This document shows, in pieces, positions 9,593 to 18,319 of a stretch of 64,000 bases of DNA. Origin of the DNA: Candidatus Baltobacteraceae bacterium (GTDB lineage Bacteria > Vulcanimicrobiota > Vulcanimicrobiia > Vulcanimicrobiales > Vulcanimicrobiaceae); contig DASXGW010000004.1 of assembly GCA_036488875.1 (NCBI GenBank), forward strand, positions 592,032 to 656,031, in the 5' to 3' direction. The notes beneath the pieces were generated by a model. That model ran no database searches, was not told where the DNA came from, and was given only the letters and a program-made list of their open reading frames with translations. Each line of letters opens with the position of its first letter. Within the stretch, counting starts at the first letter, position 1. Made by a program: the position numbers and the translations under genes.

Positions 9593-10027
9593 ATGCTCGA
9601 CCCGACCAATCGTTTTGCGACCCTCGTCCTCGCCGCGGGCGCCGTCGTGCTGCTCGCCGCTATCGGCATCGGCCAGCGCATGGGCGACCGGGTTCTCGGC
9701 CAGGCGACCGAGCATGCTCTGCCCTCGATTCAAGCGGTGGTGACGCCCGAGCCGTACGCATCTTCGGGTCCTTACGGGCCCGACTGGAAGCGCTCGGAAA
9801 CGCTCTCGGCGGCTTCGGATCCACGCTTTCCGGATCCGCGGATACCGCCGCAGCCGCTGCCGACGCTGCCGCCGACGCCTAAGCCGACCGCGACCGCCAC
9901 GCCCACGATCAACCCCAACGTCCCGATCTGGCGGCAGAAGCCGCTGCCGACCGCCACCCCGTATCAGCCGCCGACCGAGGGACCGACCGAGTCTCCCTCG
10001 AGCTCCCCGTCACCGTCCCCATTGTAA
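9593..10027 (+). CDS. Small membrane-anchored Pro/Thr-rich protein
   Basis: A 144-aa protein with one N-terminal transmembrane helix (about residues 9-27) followed by a low-complexity tail of Pro, Thr and Ser, ending in repeated SPSPS. The tail probably spans or sits in the cell wall or periplasm. No enzyme motif is present and I do not recognise a family. It follows the glycosidase gene by 13 bp and precedes pdxS by 39 bp, so it may be co-transcribed. Confidence 0.55.
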   Translation: MLDPTNRFATLVLAAGAVVLLAAIGIGQRMGDRVLGQATEHALPSIQAVVTPEPYASSGPYGPDWKRSETLSAASDPRFPDPRIPPQPLPTLPPTPKPTATATPTINPNVPIWRQKPLPTATPYQPPTEGPTESPSSSPSPSPL

Positions 10028-10066
10028 TTATTGGCGGGCGGCAATATCGCCTGATACGATAGGGAC

Positions 10067-10957
10067 ATGGAAAATACCGGAACGCTTACGGTCAAGCGCG
10101 GACTCGCGCAGATGCTCAAGGGCGGCGTGATCATGGACGTCGTCACCCCCGAACACGCGGTTATCGCCCAGGAAGCCGGCGCCGTTGCCGTGATGGCGCT
10201 CGAGCGCATTCCGGCCGACATTCGCGCGGCCGGCGGCGTCGCGCGGATGAGCAATCTCGAACTGATCCGCGGCATTATGGACGCCGTCACCATTCCCGTG
10301 ATGGCCAAAGTGCGCATCGGTCACTTCGCCGAAGCGCAAGTGCTGCAAGAGCTGGGCATCGACTACATCGACGAGTCCGAAGTGCTCACGCCGGCCGACG
10401 ACAAGTACCACGTCGACAAGCTCGCGTTCAAGACGCCGTTCGTCTGCGGTGCGCGCGATCTCGGCGAAGCGCTGCGCCGAATCGCCGAGGGCGCCGCGAT
10501 GATTCGCAGCAAGGGCGAAGCCGGCAGCGGCAACATCGTCGAGGCCGTGCGCCACATGCGCGCGATCGGCGATGCAATTCGCGAACTGACCGTCGTCCCG
10601 AAGGAAGAGCTCGTGGCGCGCGCGCGCGACCTGGGCGCCCCGCTCGAGCTGGTGCAAGACGTTGCAAAGGAAGGCAAGCTCCCGGTCGTGCTGTTCTGTG
10701 CGGGCGGCGTTTCGACGCCGGCCGACGCGGCGCTCATGATGCAGCTCGGCGCGGAAGGCATCTTCGTCGGCAGCGGGATCTTCAAGTCGAACGATCCCAA
10801 GCGTTTCGCCAAAGCGATCGTCGACGCGACGACCCACTTCGCCGACGCGAAGGTCGTCATGGACGCGAGCCGTTCGCTCGGCGCCGCCGAAGCGATGGCC
10901 GGACTCGACGTGCGATCGCTCGACGAATCGCAGCTAATGGCGTCGCGAGGGAACTAG
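10067..10957 (+). CDS. pdxS: Pyridoxal 5'-phosphate synthase lyase subunit PdxS
   Basis: A near-consensus PdxS of 296 aa: [52 protein letters not shown] (catalytic Lys), [11 protein letters not shown] and [14 protein letters not shown]. It condenses ribose 5-phosphate, glyceraldehyde 3-phosphate and ammonia to PLP. The ammonia comes from PdxT, encoded just downstream. The TAG stop is followed at once by a dispersed repeat that separates it from pdxT. Confidence 0.97.
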   Translation: MENTGTLTVKRGLAQMLKGGVIMDVVTPEHAVIAQEAGAVAVMALERIPADIRAAGGVARMSNLELIRGIMDAVTIPVMAKVRIGHFAEAQVLQELGIDYIDESEVLTPADDKYHVDKLAFKTPFVCGARDLGEALRRIAEGAAMIRSKGEAGSGNIVEAVRHMRAIGDAIRELTVVPKEELVARARDLGAPLELVQDVAKEGKLPVVLFCAGGVSTPADAALMMQLGAEGIFVGSGIFKSNDPKRFAKAIVDATTHFADAKVVMDASRSLGAAEAMAGLDVRSLDESQLMASRGN

Positions 10958-11003
10958 GTGTCATCCTGAGCGTAGCGAGCGAAAGCGAGCGAAGTCGAAG
11001 GGC
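10958..11003. repeat. Dispersed intergenic repeat, copy 1 (long form)
   Basis: Begins GTGTCATCCTGAGC directly after the pdxS stop and ends GTCGAAGGG. It shares its two ends with copies at 30266-30290 (reverse orientation) and 62584-62613, but has a longer AGCGA-rich middle. This short repeat seems to belong to a widespread intergenic family. Its function is unknown. Confidence 0.6.
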
Positions 11004-11604
11004 CGTTGTCGGCGTTTTAGCGCTGCAGGGCGACGTCGACGAACACGCCGCCGCGCTCGCGCGCGCCGGTGCGACGGCAATCCCGGTGAAGACGCTCGAC
11101 GATTTGCGCCGCGTCGACGCGCTGGTCGTTCCCGGCGGCGAATCGACGACGGTGATGAAGCTGCTCGACCGCTTCGGACTCGTCGATCCGATCGTCGGCC
11201 GCGTGCGCGCCGGCATGCCGTTCTGGGGCACGTGCATGGGCATGATCGTCGCCGCACACGACGTGGCGGATCTCGAGCAGCCGACGCTCGATCTCATCGA
11301 CGTCACGGTGCGGCGTAACGCCTTCGGCCGCCAGAACGAATCGGCGGAAGTCGATCTCGACGTGCCCGCGTTGGGTGAGCCGCCGTTTCCCGCGATTTTC
11401 ATTCGTGCCCCGTGGATCGAACGTGTCGGGCCGCAGGTCGAACTGCTTGCCGAGCGAGGCGGCCACGGCGTGATGGTGCGTCAGCGTAACGTGCTTGGAA
11501 CGTCGTTTCACCCCGAGCTGACGAGCGATCCGCGCGTGCACCAATACTTTCTGAGGATGGTAGAAGAAGCGCTTTTGCGAGGGAAGGACTGCCCCGCCGC
11601 TTAA
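10966..11604 (+). CDS. pdxT: Pyridoxal 5'-phosphate synthase glutaminase subunit PdxT (start unclear)
   Basis: A class I glutaminase with GVLALQGDVDEH at the N-terminus, the PGGESTT oxyanion motif, the nucleophile in WGTCMGM, and the His-Glu pair in FHPEL. It feeds ammonia to PdxS. The conserved GVLALQGD begins at 11011, yet no ATG, GTG or TTG lies in frame between it and the pdxS stop. The nearest possible start is a CTG at 10966 inside the dispersed repeat. The first conventional start (GTG 11086) would remove the conserved N-terminal strand. The listed start is a best guess. Confidence 0.85.
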   Translation: MSVASESERSRRAVVGVLALQGDVDEHAAALARAGATAIPVKTLDDLRRVDALVVPGGESTTVMKLLDRFGLVDPIVGRVRAGMPFWGTCMGMIVAAHDVADLEQPTLDLIDVTVRRNAFGRQNESAEVDLDVPALGEPPFPAIFIRAPWIERVGPQVELLAERGGHGVMVRQRNVLGTSFHPELTSDPRVHQYFLRMVEEALLRGKDCPAA

Positions 11605-11609
11605 CTCTT

Positions 11610-11912
11610 GTGCCCAAGATGACTTCGCAGGCCGATACTGTGCCCGAAGCTCAAACGGGGTTTCAGGGCCAGATCCCCGCGGTAGAGCCGCTGCTCACCG
11701 AGGTGATAGCCACGCTCTCGCTGGCCGCCCACGCATATCTCACGGAATCCGACGCGCAGCAACCGGATCGCGCCTCGGCGGAAGTCGCCATCGACGTTGC
11801 AACCTCAGCCTTCGAACGAGTCAAAGACAGGTTGCGGCCCGAACAACGGTTAGCAATAACGCAAATGCTAACCGAGACGCGAATGACGTTTGTACGAAAG
11901 CGAGGCATGTAG
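11610..11912 (+). CDS. DUF1844-like small protein
   Basis: A 100-aa protein. A helical core reads LLTEVIATLSLAAHAYL, then AIDVATSAFERVKDRL and QMLTETRMTFVRKR, the pattern of DUF1844 proteins, whose role is unknown. GTG at 11610 is used here. ATG at 11619 would give MTSQAD and is equally possible because neither has a clear Shine-Dalgarno. It follows pdxT by 5 bp. Confidence 0.6.
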   Translation: MPKMTSQADTVPEAQTGFQGQIPAVEPLLTEVIATLSLAAHAYLTESDAQQPDRASAEVAIDVATSAFERVKDRLRPEQRLAITQMLTETRMTFVRKRGM

Positions 11913-11953
11913 ATGCCTCGCTTTCTGAATCGCACCGCTAGAGAGTTTTGTGC

Positions 11954-12487
11954 ATGAGCGACGTTCTCGTCCTGAACTTCACTTACGAAGCGCTGAATAT
12001 CACGAGCTTCCAGCGAGCCGTGAAGATGATCTTTTCGGGCAAAGCCGAGCTGCTGCACGGCCGCGATCGCGTGCTGGCCTCGACGACGTACGAAATGCGG
12101 ATGCCCTCGATCATCCGCATGCTGTATTACATCCGCCGTCCGATGCAAAAGGTGGCGCTGACGAAGAAGAACGTGTTGATTCGCGACGACCACACCTGTC
12201 AATACTGCGGCCTTCACGGGGAGCGGTTGATGACCGTCGACCACGTCGTGCCCAAGAGCCGCGGCGGTGCTTCGACCTGGGAGAATCTCGTCTGCGCCTG
12301 CATGCGGTGCAATAACCGTAAGAACAACCGTACGCCCGACGAGGCGAACATGTCGCTGCAGCGCAAGCCGCGGCAGCCGAAGTACATTCCGTGGATTCAA
12401 ATCAAGCGCAATACGTTGCCCGACGAATGGGGCAAGTTCTTGTTCCTCTATAACGTCTCGATCGACGAGCGCGTGGAGAAGACCTAG
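11954..12487 (+). CDS. HNH endonuclease family protein
   Basis: A 177-aa protein with a central zinc-HNH domain: CQYCG, then MTVDHVVPKSRGG, WENLVCACMRCNNRKNNRTP. The DH-V-P, Asn and second CxxC positions of the HNH fold are all present. The N-terminal part (VLVLNFTYEALNITSFQRAV) is typical of stand-alone bacterial HNH proteins found outside mobile elements. The substrate is unknown. The ATG at 11954 is preferred to the TTG at 11948. Confidence 0.85.
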   Translation: MSDVLVLNFTYEALNITSFQRAVKMIFSGKAELLHGRDRVLASTTYEMRMPSIIRMLYYIRRPMQKVALTKKNVLIRDDHTCQYCGLHGERLMTVDHVVPKSRGGASTWENLVCACMRCNNRKNNRTPDEANMSLQRKPRQPKYIPWIQIKRNTLPDEWGKFLFLYNVSIDERVEKT

Positions 12488-12536
12488 CCGCCGAGCAGGA
12501 AAAGCGGCGCGTCCTGGGGATTTCCTTCGTCTCTCA

Positions 12537-14030
12537 ATGCCGCTAGATCAGAATAAGACGCCGTATTTCCAAGCGCTGCTCGATTACGTCGATTCGGGCG
12601 TGCAGCCGTTCCATACGCCGGGCCACATTCAGGGCGTCGGAATGGACCTCGCCTTCCGCGAGTTCGTGGGCGACAACATCTGCGCGATCGACCTCACCCC
12701 GATGCCGGGCATCGACGACCTGCTGCAGCCGTTGGAATCGATTCGCGAAGCGCAAGAGCTGGCCGCCGAGGCGTGGGGTGCCGATCACACGTTCTTTCTG
12801 ATCAACGGCTCGACCAGCGGCAATCAGTGCATGATGATGACCGCGGTGAACCCCGGCGACAAGATCGCCGTGCCGCGCAACTCGCACAAATCGATGCTGG
12901 GCGGCTTGGTGATGAGCGGCGCCGCGCCGATCTACATGCAGCCCGAAGTCGACGAAGAGCTGCACATGGATCACTGCGTGACGCCGGAGACCGTCGCGCG
13001 GACGTTACGAGAGCATCCCGACGTCGTCGCCGTCTACCTCGTCTCGCCGACGTATTACGGCGTCGCAGCCGATCTCGCGTCGATCGAACGGATCGTTCAC
13101 GATGCGGGGAAGCTGCTGCTCGTGGACGAGGCCTGGGGACCGCACTTTCACTTTCATCCCGCGCTGCCGCTCTCGGCCACCGCTGCGGGCGCCGATTTGT
13201 GCATCAACTCGACGCACAAGATGCTCTCGGCGTTTTCCCAGTGCGCGATGCTGCATCAAAAAGGCGATCGCGTTCGGCTCGACCGTCTGAAGGCGGTTCT
13301 CAAGATGTTCCTTTCGACGTCGCCGAATCTGCCGATGGTGGCGTCCCTCGACGTCGCGCGCAAGCAGATGGCCACCGAAGGTGCGGCGCTGCTGTCGCGT
13401 ACGATCGAGCTCGCCGAGGAGACCCGGCGGCGACTCAATCGCATCGAGGGGCTCTACTGCATGGGCGAGGAGCTGCAAGGCCGCAATGGCGTCTTCGATC
13501 TCGATCCCACCAAGGTTGCGATTACGGTGAAGGGTTTGGGCTATACCGGCTACGAGGCGTCCGAGCTGCTGCGGCACCGCTACAACATCCAAGTCGAGCT
13601 GGCCGATCTCTTCAACGTCGTCGCGCTTTTTACGATCGGAACGACGCACGAGGCGGCCGATAAACTGGTGACGGCGTTTGAGGAAATGGCCCGCGACGAT
13701 CGGCCCGTCGACATGTACGCCCCGTCGGGCATCCTGGAAGTACGCCTCAATCGGGGCAGCTACCAGTTGCCGAAGATACCGCCGATTCGCATGCTGCCGC
13801 GCGACGCGTTTCTGGCGCCGGCCGAGTTCGTCAAGTTTAAGGAATCCAAAGGGCGCATCTGCGCGGAAACGATCTCACCGTATCCGCCGGGCATTCCCGT
13901 GATCGCGCCCGGGGAAGAGATCACGCAAGACTTGCTCGACTATCTTCATCTCGAGCTCAAGGCCGGCGTGCGCATTCAGGGTCCTTACGACGACGAACTC
14001 AAAGTCATCCGAGTCGTCAAAGAGTCGTAA
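12537..14030 (+). CDS. Orn/Lys/Arg decarboxylase (PLP fold type I)
   Basis: A 497-aa enzyme. It shows HTPGHIQG near the N-terminus, FLINGSTSGNQ, DEAWGPHFHFHP and the Schiff-base lysine in INSTHKMLSAFSQ, all hallmarks of the SpeA/CadA-like decarboxylase family. The C-terminal domain includes ISPYPPGIPVIAPGE. It probably makes agmatine, cadaverine or putrescine, but specificity cannot be read from sequence. The frame is open further upstream. ATG at 12537 is chosen because MPLDQNKTPYFQAL matches the usual N-terminus. It ends one base before the convergent small gene. Confidence 0.9.
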   Translation: MPLDQNKTPYFQALLDYVDSGVQPFHTPGHIQGVGMDLAFREFVGDNICAIDLTPMPGIDDLLQPLESIREAQELAAEAWGADHTFFLINGSTSGNQCMMMTAVNPGDKIAVPRNSHKSMLGGLVMSGAAPIYMQPEVDEELHMDHCVTPETVARTLREHPDVVAVYLVSPTYYGVAADLASIERIVHDAGKLLLVDEAWGPHFHFHPALPLSATAAGADLCINSTHKMLSAFSQCAMLHQKGDRVRLDRLKAVLKMFLSTSPNLPMVASLDVARKQMATEGAALLSRTIELAEETRRRLNRIEGLYCMGEELQGRNGVFDLDPTKVAITVKGLGYTGYEASELLRHRYNIQVELADLFNVVALFTIGTTHEAADKLVTAFEEMARDDRPVDMYAPSGILEVRLNRGSYQLPKIPPIRMLPRDAFLAPAEFVKFKESKGRICAETISPYPPGIPVIAPGEEITQDLLDYLHLELKAGVRIQGPYDDELKVIRVVKES

Positions 14031-14219
14031 CTACGGCGGCGTCGGCGGATCGCTCGCCGGAAACGAATCCGCGTCGGTTTTGTCGGTTTCGCCAAGGCGC
14101 TCGTCTTTTTTGACCCGCTCTTTTTCGGCTAACTGCCGTTGGCGCTCCATCTCGGCGTTCTTCCGTTCGGTCTCTCGCTGGACATCTCGATCGCGCATGA
14201 CACGGTGTTTACCCAGCAC
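14031..14219 (-). CDS. Small charged protein ending in FPASDPP motif
   Basis: A 62-aa protein with a highly charged Glu/Lys/Arg helix and the C-terminus SFPASDPPTPP. The (S/D)FPASDPP tail recurs at the end of many small uncharacterised bacterial proteins, which supports this being a real gene. Function is unknown. GTG at 14219 or ATG at 14198 could be the start. It is convergent with the decarboxylase gene with no gap. Confidence 0.5.
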   Translation of the reverse strand: MLGKHRVMRDRDVQRETERKNAEMERQRQLAEKERVKKDERLGETDKTDADSFPASDPPTPP

Positions 14220-14317
14220 CTGCGCGCCCCCACTCGGGGTGCCCCTGTTCGCGGCAGGGACTTATGCGCAAAGCGGATAAGGCCAGCAAAACTACCTCAG
14301 GGAAGTGAGGGTCAGTA

Positions 14318-15871
14318 TTGGCGGTCAGAGCCACATCCGTTAACCCGAGTTGGGAACTCTCCCAACTCCTGGACATCTTCCCCCTCGCAATCCGGCAAGC
14401 GCTCGTCCGTCTCGGCAACATCGAAGATATCATCGAAGTCGTACTCGACCTTGGGCGTCCGCCCGAGGCCCGTTTCGAGCATGACTTTACGTATCTCACC
14501 GACACGCCGGTGACGCACGAAGACATCGCACACGTCTGCTCGCGCATCTCGCCGTTTGGTGCGGATAACCGCGCGGGCATCGAGCAAACGCTTCACCGTA
14601 TCAGCGCGATTCGCAATCGCACCGGTAAGATCGTGGGCTTGACGTGTCGCGTCGGCCGGGCCGTTTACGGAACGATCGACATTCTGCTCGACGTACTGCG
14701 CGGCGGCAAGTCGATCTGTCTGCTCGGACGTCCGGGCGTCGGCAAAACGACCATGCTGCGCGAGTGTGCGCGCGTGCTTTCCGAAGATCGCAAACGCGTG
14801 GTCATCGTCGATACGTCCAACGAGATTGCCGGCGACAGCGATATTCCGCATCCGGGTATCGGCTTGGCGCGACGCATGCAGGTCGCCGATCCGGCGCTGC
14901 AGCACGCGGTCATGATCGAAGCGGTCGAAAACCACATGCCCGAGGTCGTCGTCATCGACGAAATCGGCACCGAGGCCGAAGCCGCAGCCGCCCGTACCAT
15001 CGCCGAACGCGGCGTCACGCTCATCGGCACGGCGCACGGCCAGACCTTGGAAAACCTGCTGATGAACCCGACCCTCTCGGACCTGGTCGGCGGCATCAGC
15101 GCGGTCACGCTCTCGGACGAAGAAGCGCGTCGCCGCGGCACCCGCAAGACGGTGCTCGAGCGAAAAGCGCCGCCAACGTTCGACGTCGTGATCGAAATTC
15201 ACGATCGCGACCGGCTGGCGATCCACAAGAACACCGCGGATGTGATCGACGCGCTGCTGCGGGGGTACCAGCCGCAGCCCGAGATCCGTCAGCGCCAGCC
15301 CAGCGGCGAAGTCACGGTCGTTCAGGAAGCCGACACCGAGTCGATGCCGCAGCTTCACGACGCCTACGAGCACGAACACGAAGCCGACGAGCGCGAACGG
15401 CCGATCTCGATCTTCCCGTACGGCGTCTCCCGCAACAAGATCGAGCGGGCGATACACAATCTGCGCGTCAACGCGGCGATCGCCCGGAACTGGGACGAAG
15501 CCGACGTCGTCTTGACGCTCAAGACGCTCGAGCGCAAGCAGCAGCCCAAGCTCAAGCAGATCGCCGCCGACAACGTTCCGCTGTACTCGATCAAGACGAA
15601 CACCACGACCCAGATTCAATCCGCACTTCGCGACGTCTTCAACCTCGGCTCGATCGATCAGGAAGAGATCGGTCTGCGCGAGGCGGAGGAGGCGATCTAC
15701 CAAGTGCTGCTGACGAATCAGGCGATCGAGCTGTCGCCGCAGACGTCGTACGTACGGCGAATGCAGCACCAGTTAGCCGAGCGGTATCGTCTGCAATCGC
15801 GCAGCACGGGACTCGAGCCCAACCGTCGCGTGCGGATCTTCAAGACGTCGGAGAGCGCGGCAGCTACCTAA
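14318..15871 (+). CDS. Ycf45/SpoIIIAA-like AAA ATPase with C-terminal R3H domain
   Basis: A 517-aa protein. The N-terminal AAA module has LLGRPGVGKTTMLRE (Walker A), VVVIDEIGTEAEA (Walker B) and GTAHGQTLENL. A linker of mixed charge follows (about 330-370). The C-terminal stretch YVRRMQHQLAERY...GLEPNRRVRIF is an R3H single-stranded nucleic-acid-binding domain. Related proteins occur in plastids and cyanobacteria (Ycf45), and the ATPase half resembles SpoIIIAA. Function is not established. The TTG start has GTGAGGG upstream. The next gene starts 1 bp after its stop. Confidence 0.8.
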   Translation: MAVRATSVNPSWELSQLLDIFPLAIRQALVRLGNIEDIIEVVLDLGRPPEARFEHDFTYLTDTPVTHEDIAHVCSRISPFGADNRAGIEQTLHRISAIRNRTGKIVGLTCRVGRAVYGTIDILLDVLRGGKSICLLGRPGVGKTTMLRECARVLSEDRKRVVIVDTSNEIAGDSDIPHPGIGLARRMQVADPALQHAVMIEAVENHMPEVVVIDEIGTEAEAAAARTIAERGVTLIGTAHGQTLENLLMNPTLSDLVGGISAVTLSDEEARRRGTRKTVLERKAPPTFDVVIEIHDRDRLAIHKNTADVIDALLRGYQPQPEIRQRQPSGEVTVVQEADTESMPQLHDAYEHEHEADERERPISIFPYGVSRNKIERAIHNLRVNAAIARNWDEADVVLTLKTLERKQQPKLKQIAADNVPLYSIKTNTTTQIQSALRDVFNLGSIDQEEIGLREAEEAIYQVLLTNQAIELSPQTSYVRRMQHQLAERYRLQSRSTGLEPNRRVRIFKTSESAAAT

Positions 15872-15872
15872 A

Positions 15873-17555
15873 GTGACGGCGTTCCGACCCGACGTCGACG
15901 ACGCGTCCTTGATTCGCGATCAAGGTACGACGTCGGTCGTGCGCAACCAGCGCGCCGTGTGCAGCAGCGATAACGCTGCCGTAACCAACGCCATGCTGCG
16001 GGTTTTGCGCGACGGCGGCAACGCCGTCGATGCCGCCATCACGGGCTGCTTGATGCAGGGGACGGTCGAGCCGTTCATGACCAACCATGCGGGATTGGTT
16101 ACGGCGCTCGTTTACGAAGCGAAAACCGGAACGGTTTACGCGCTCGACTCGCAGGGCACGATGCCGCACGACCTTCCGCCGTTCAAGCCGATCGTCGGCA
16201 TCAACAACGCCTTCGCGTCGCCGGGCCACGAGCCGTCCGCGTGCATTCCGGGATTTATGCCGGGGCTCAAGGCACTCTACGAGCGATTCGGCTCCAAACC
16301 GTGGGCGTCGCTCGTCGAGGAATCGATTTATTGGGCCGAGGAGGGCCACTACATCTCGACCTTTGAGCACACCGCGACCATGTACGGCTGGGAGCTGTAC
16401 ACGTATTTTCCCGAAGGACGCGCGCTCTTCGCGCCCGACGGTTTCGCGCGTCCGGTCGGCTCGCGCTTTCGCAATCCCGAGCTGGCGCAAACGCTGCGGC
16501 GCCTCGCGCAAGAAGGGCCCGACGATTTCATCACCGGCCGTTGGGCGCAGCGCTTCGTCGAACGCGCCAACGCGATGGGCTGGAAGATCGAAGCGCATCA
16601 TATGACCGACGTGCCGCCGCGCTGGAGCGATCCGGTGCGATATCCGCACGGCGGATACGACATCGTTCAGCTGCCGCTTCCGCAGCGAACCGGCGTCTTC
16701 TGCGCGCTCGTCTTAGGAATGCTCGATTTCATCGACGGTGCGTACGACGCCGCCGATTCCGCCGAAGCCGTCTACGCGATGGCGCACGCGCTGCGCATCG
16801 CGGCGCAGCAGTGCGGTTTCGTCAACGATCCGCTGATCTTCGAGACGCCGCTCGACGTGTGGCTCGATCGCAGTTTCCACGCGCATCTCGGCAACATCGT
16901 CAATCGCAGCCGTCCGAGGGTCGATCTCAGCGGACACGTCGAAAAGACGTGGGGATCGCAAAAGCTCGCAGCCGCCGGAGTTTCGATGAAGGAGAAGCAG
17001 CCCGTAGGAAGCTGCGAACTCGCGGTGGTCGACGCGGACGGAAACTGGGTGCAGATGATGAACACGCTGCAGAGCGGCGGCATTCCGGGACAAGTCGTCG
17101 ACGGCGTCCCGATGGTGGGCTCGCACGCGTCGTTCGGCAACATGTCGGCGTGGATCGACACGTGGCTGGCTCCCGGCGCAAAGATGCGCTGCGTGATCGG
17201 CAACACGATCGCGATGAAGGACGGACGCCCGGTCTTTTCGTTGGGAACGCCGGGAAATCCGCATTGGACGGTCGCACAGATGCTTGCGAATATCATCGAT
17301 CGGAAGCTGGAGTACGTGCAGGCGGTGGAAGCGCCGCGGATGTTCGGGCTTGGCGACGACTTCTCGCTGACGATCGAGTCGCGTTTGCCCGCGTCGACGC
17401 GAACGAAGCTGACCGCAATGGGCGTCCGTCTGCAGTCCGAGAACGCCTACGATTTTCACATGGGATCGTTCCAAATGGCGTGGCGCGAGCCGGACGGATC
17501 GCTGGGGGCCTGCGCCGACTTGCGTCGCGTCGGTGTCGCCGGCGGCTTCGTTTGA
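15873..17555 (+). CDS. Gamma-glutamyltransferase-family (Ntn hydrolase) protein, altered active site
   Basis: The 560-aa sequence has the family layout: SSDNAAVTNAMLRVLRDGGNAVDAA at the N-terminus, the AVVDADGNWVQMMNTLQS small-subunit start, and a C-terminal SLGTPGNPHWTVAQML. In E. coli GGT the nucleophile begins T-T-H-x-S-V-V-D. Here the aligned residues are S-C-E-L-A-V-V-D, so the usual Thr is Ser and the His is Glu. No signal peptide is visible, unlike periplasmic GGT. It may be a cytoplasmic relative with a different substrate or poor autoprocessing. The GTG start lies 1 bp behind the upstream stop. Confidence 0.8.
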   Translation: MTAFRPDVDDASLIRDQGTTSVVRNQRAVCSSDNAAVTNAMLRVLRDGGNAVDAAITGCLMQGTVEPFMTNHAGLVTALVYEAKTGTVYALDSQGTMPHDLPPFKPIVGINNAFASPGHEPSACIPGFMPGLKALYERFGSKPWASLVEESIYWAEEGHYISTFEHTATMYGWELYTYFPEGRALFAPDGFARPVGSRFRNPELAQTLRRLAQEGPDDFITGRWAQRFVERANAMGWKIEAHHMTDVPPRWSDPVRYPHGGYDIVQLPLPQRTGVFCALVLGMLDFIDGAYDAADSAEAVYAMAHALRIAAQQCGFVNDPLIFETPLDVWLDRSFHAHLGNIVNRSRPRVDLSGHVEKTWGSQKLAAAGVSMKEKQPVGSCELAVVDADGNWVQMMNTLQSGGIPGQVVDGVPMVGSHASFGNMSAWIDTWLAPGAKMRCVIGNTIAMKDGRPVFSLGTPGNPHWTVAQMLANIIDRKLEYVQAVEAPRMFGLGDDFSLTIESRLPASTRTKLTAMGVRLQSENAYDFHMGSFQMAWREPDGSLGACADLRRVGVAGGFV

Positions 17556-17585
17556 GACCGTTCGCCGGACTTATTGCTGCCGGCC

Positions 17586-18284
17586 TTAGGCGAAGGTTAC
17601 GGTGCCGTCGTCGCTGACGAGGAACCGCGTGTCGTAGGCCGTGAACTCGCCGTTGACCGAGAGACGGCTGTGGACGTTGACGCGGTGCGCCGGCGGTTTT
17701 CCGGCCTGCTTTACCAGTCCGCCGTAGAAGAGCTTTAGCAGCGGCGTCTGCCCCGGCTGCGGCCGGTCGATGCGATGCTTTTGGACGAGCATGTCGACGA
17801 TCTTGTCCTGAACCGCTTTGGGAAGCAGCCGGTACGCGTCGTCGGTTTGTTTGGCCATTTCTTGATTCTGCATCTTGCGCCGGTCCTGCGGCTCGTCTTC
17901 TTCGTTGACGTAGCGGCAGAGGCGATCCCAGTTGTCGGCCGCGATGCCGGTAAACTCGCCCATGTAGCGGTTCCACGTGCGCCCGTGGTGCGTCACTTGA
18001 TCGTTGCGCACGTGCCGCACGCGCACGGGCATTTTGTGATCGTGAATGCGCAGCACGAGATTGTATTCCGCCGACGCAATCTTGTCGGGCAAAAGGAACT
18101 GGATTCCGTTGGGTGAGAGCTCGATGCCGATTCCCGGCTTCATGTCCGGTTTCTCAACCGTTCCGGCTTGCCACCACAAATGAAACGTCCCGGTGCGGCG
18201 TTTATATTGCCGGCGGTCGCCCGCACGTCCGAGAAACCACTCCACCATGTCCCCTAAGATCGATCCACCGGATGCTTCAGGCAT
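17586..18284 (-). CDS. PilZ-domain protein (probable c-di-GMP receptor)
   Basis: The 232-aa protein has DRRQYKRR near residue 25 and IELSPNGIQFLL about 30 residues later. These fit the PilZ pattern RxxxR followed by (D/N)xSxxG, although the first position is Glu-Leu-Ser. The second half is helical with no known motif and may be an output region. It is flanked by GGT (convergent) and tmk (divergent). ATG at 18248 is an alternative start with AGGGG very close upstream. Confidence 0.6.
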   Translation of the reverse strand: MPEASGGSILGDMVEWFLGRAGDRRQYKRRTGTFHLWWQAGTVEKPDMKPGIGIELSPNGIQFLLPDKIASAEYNLVLRIHDHKMPVRVRHVRNDQVTHHGRTWNRYMGEFTGIAADNWDRLCRYVNEEDEPQDRRKMQNQEMAKQTDDAYRLLPKAVQDKIVDMLVQKHRIDRPQPGQTPLLKLFYGGLVKQAGKPPAHRVNVHSRLSVNGEFTAYDTRFLVSDDGTVTFA

Positions 18285-18319
18285 GGGCGCGCGCCTCGTG
18301 GAAGAATGAGCAACGATAC

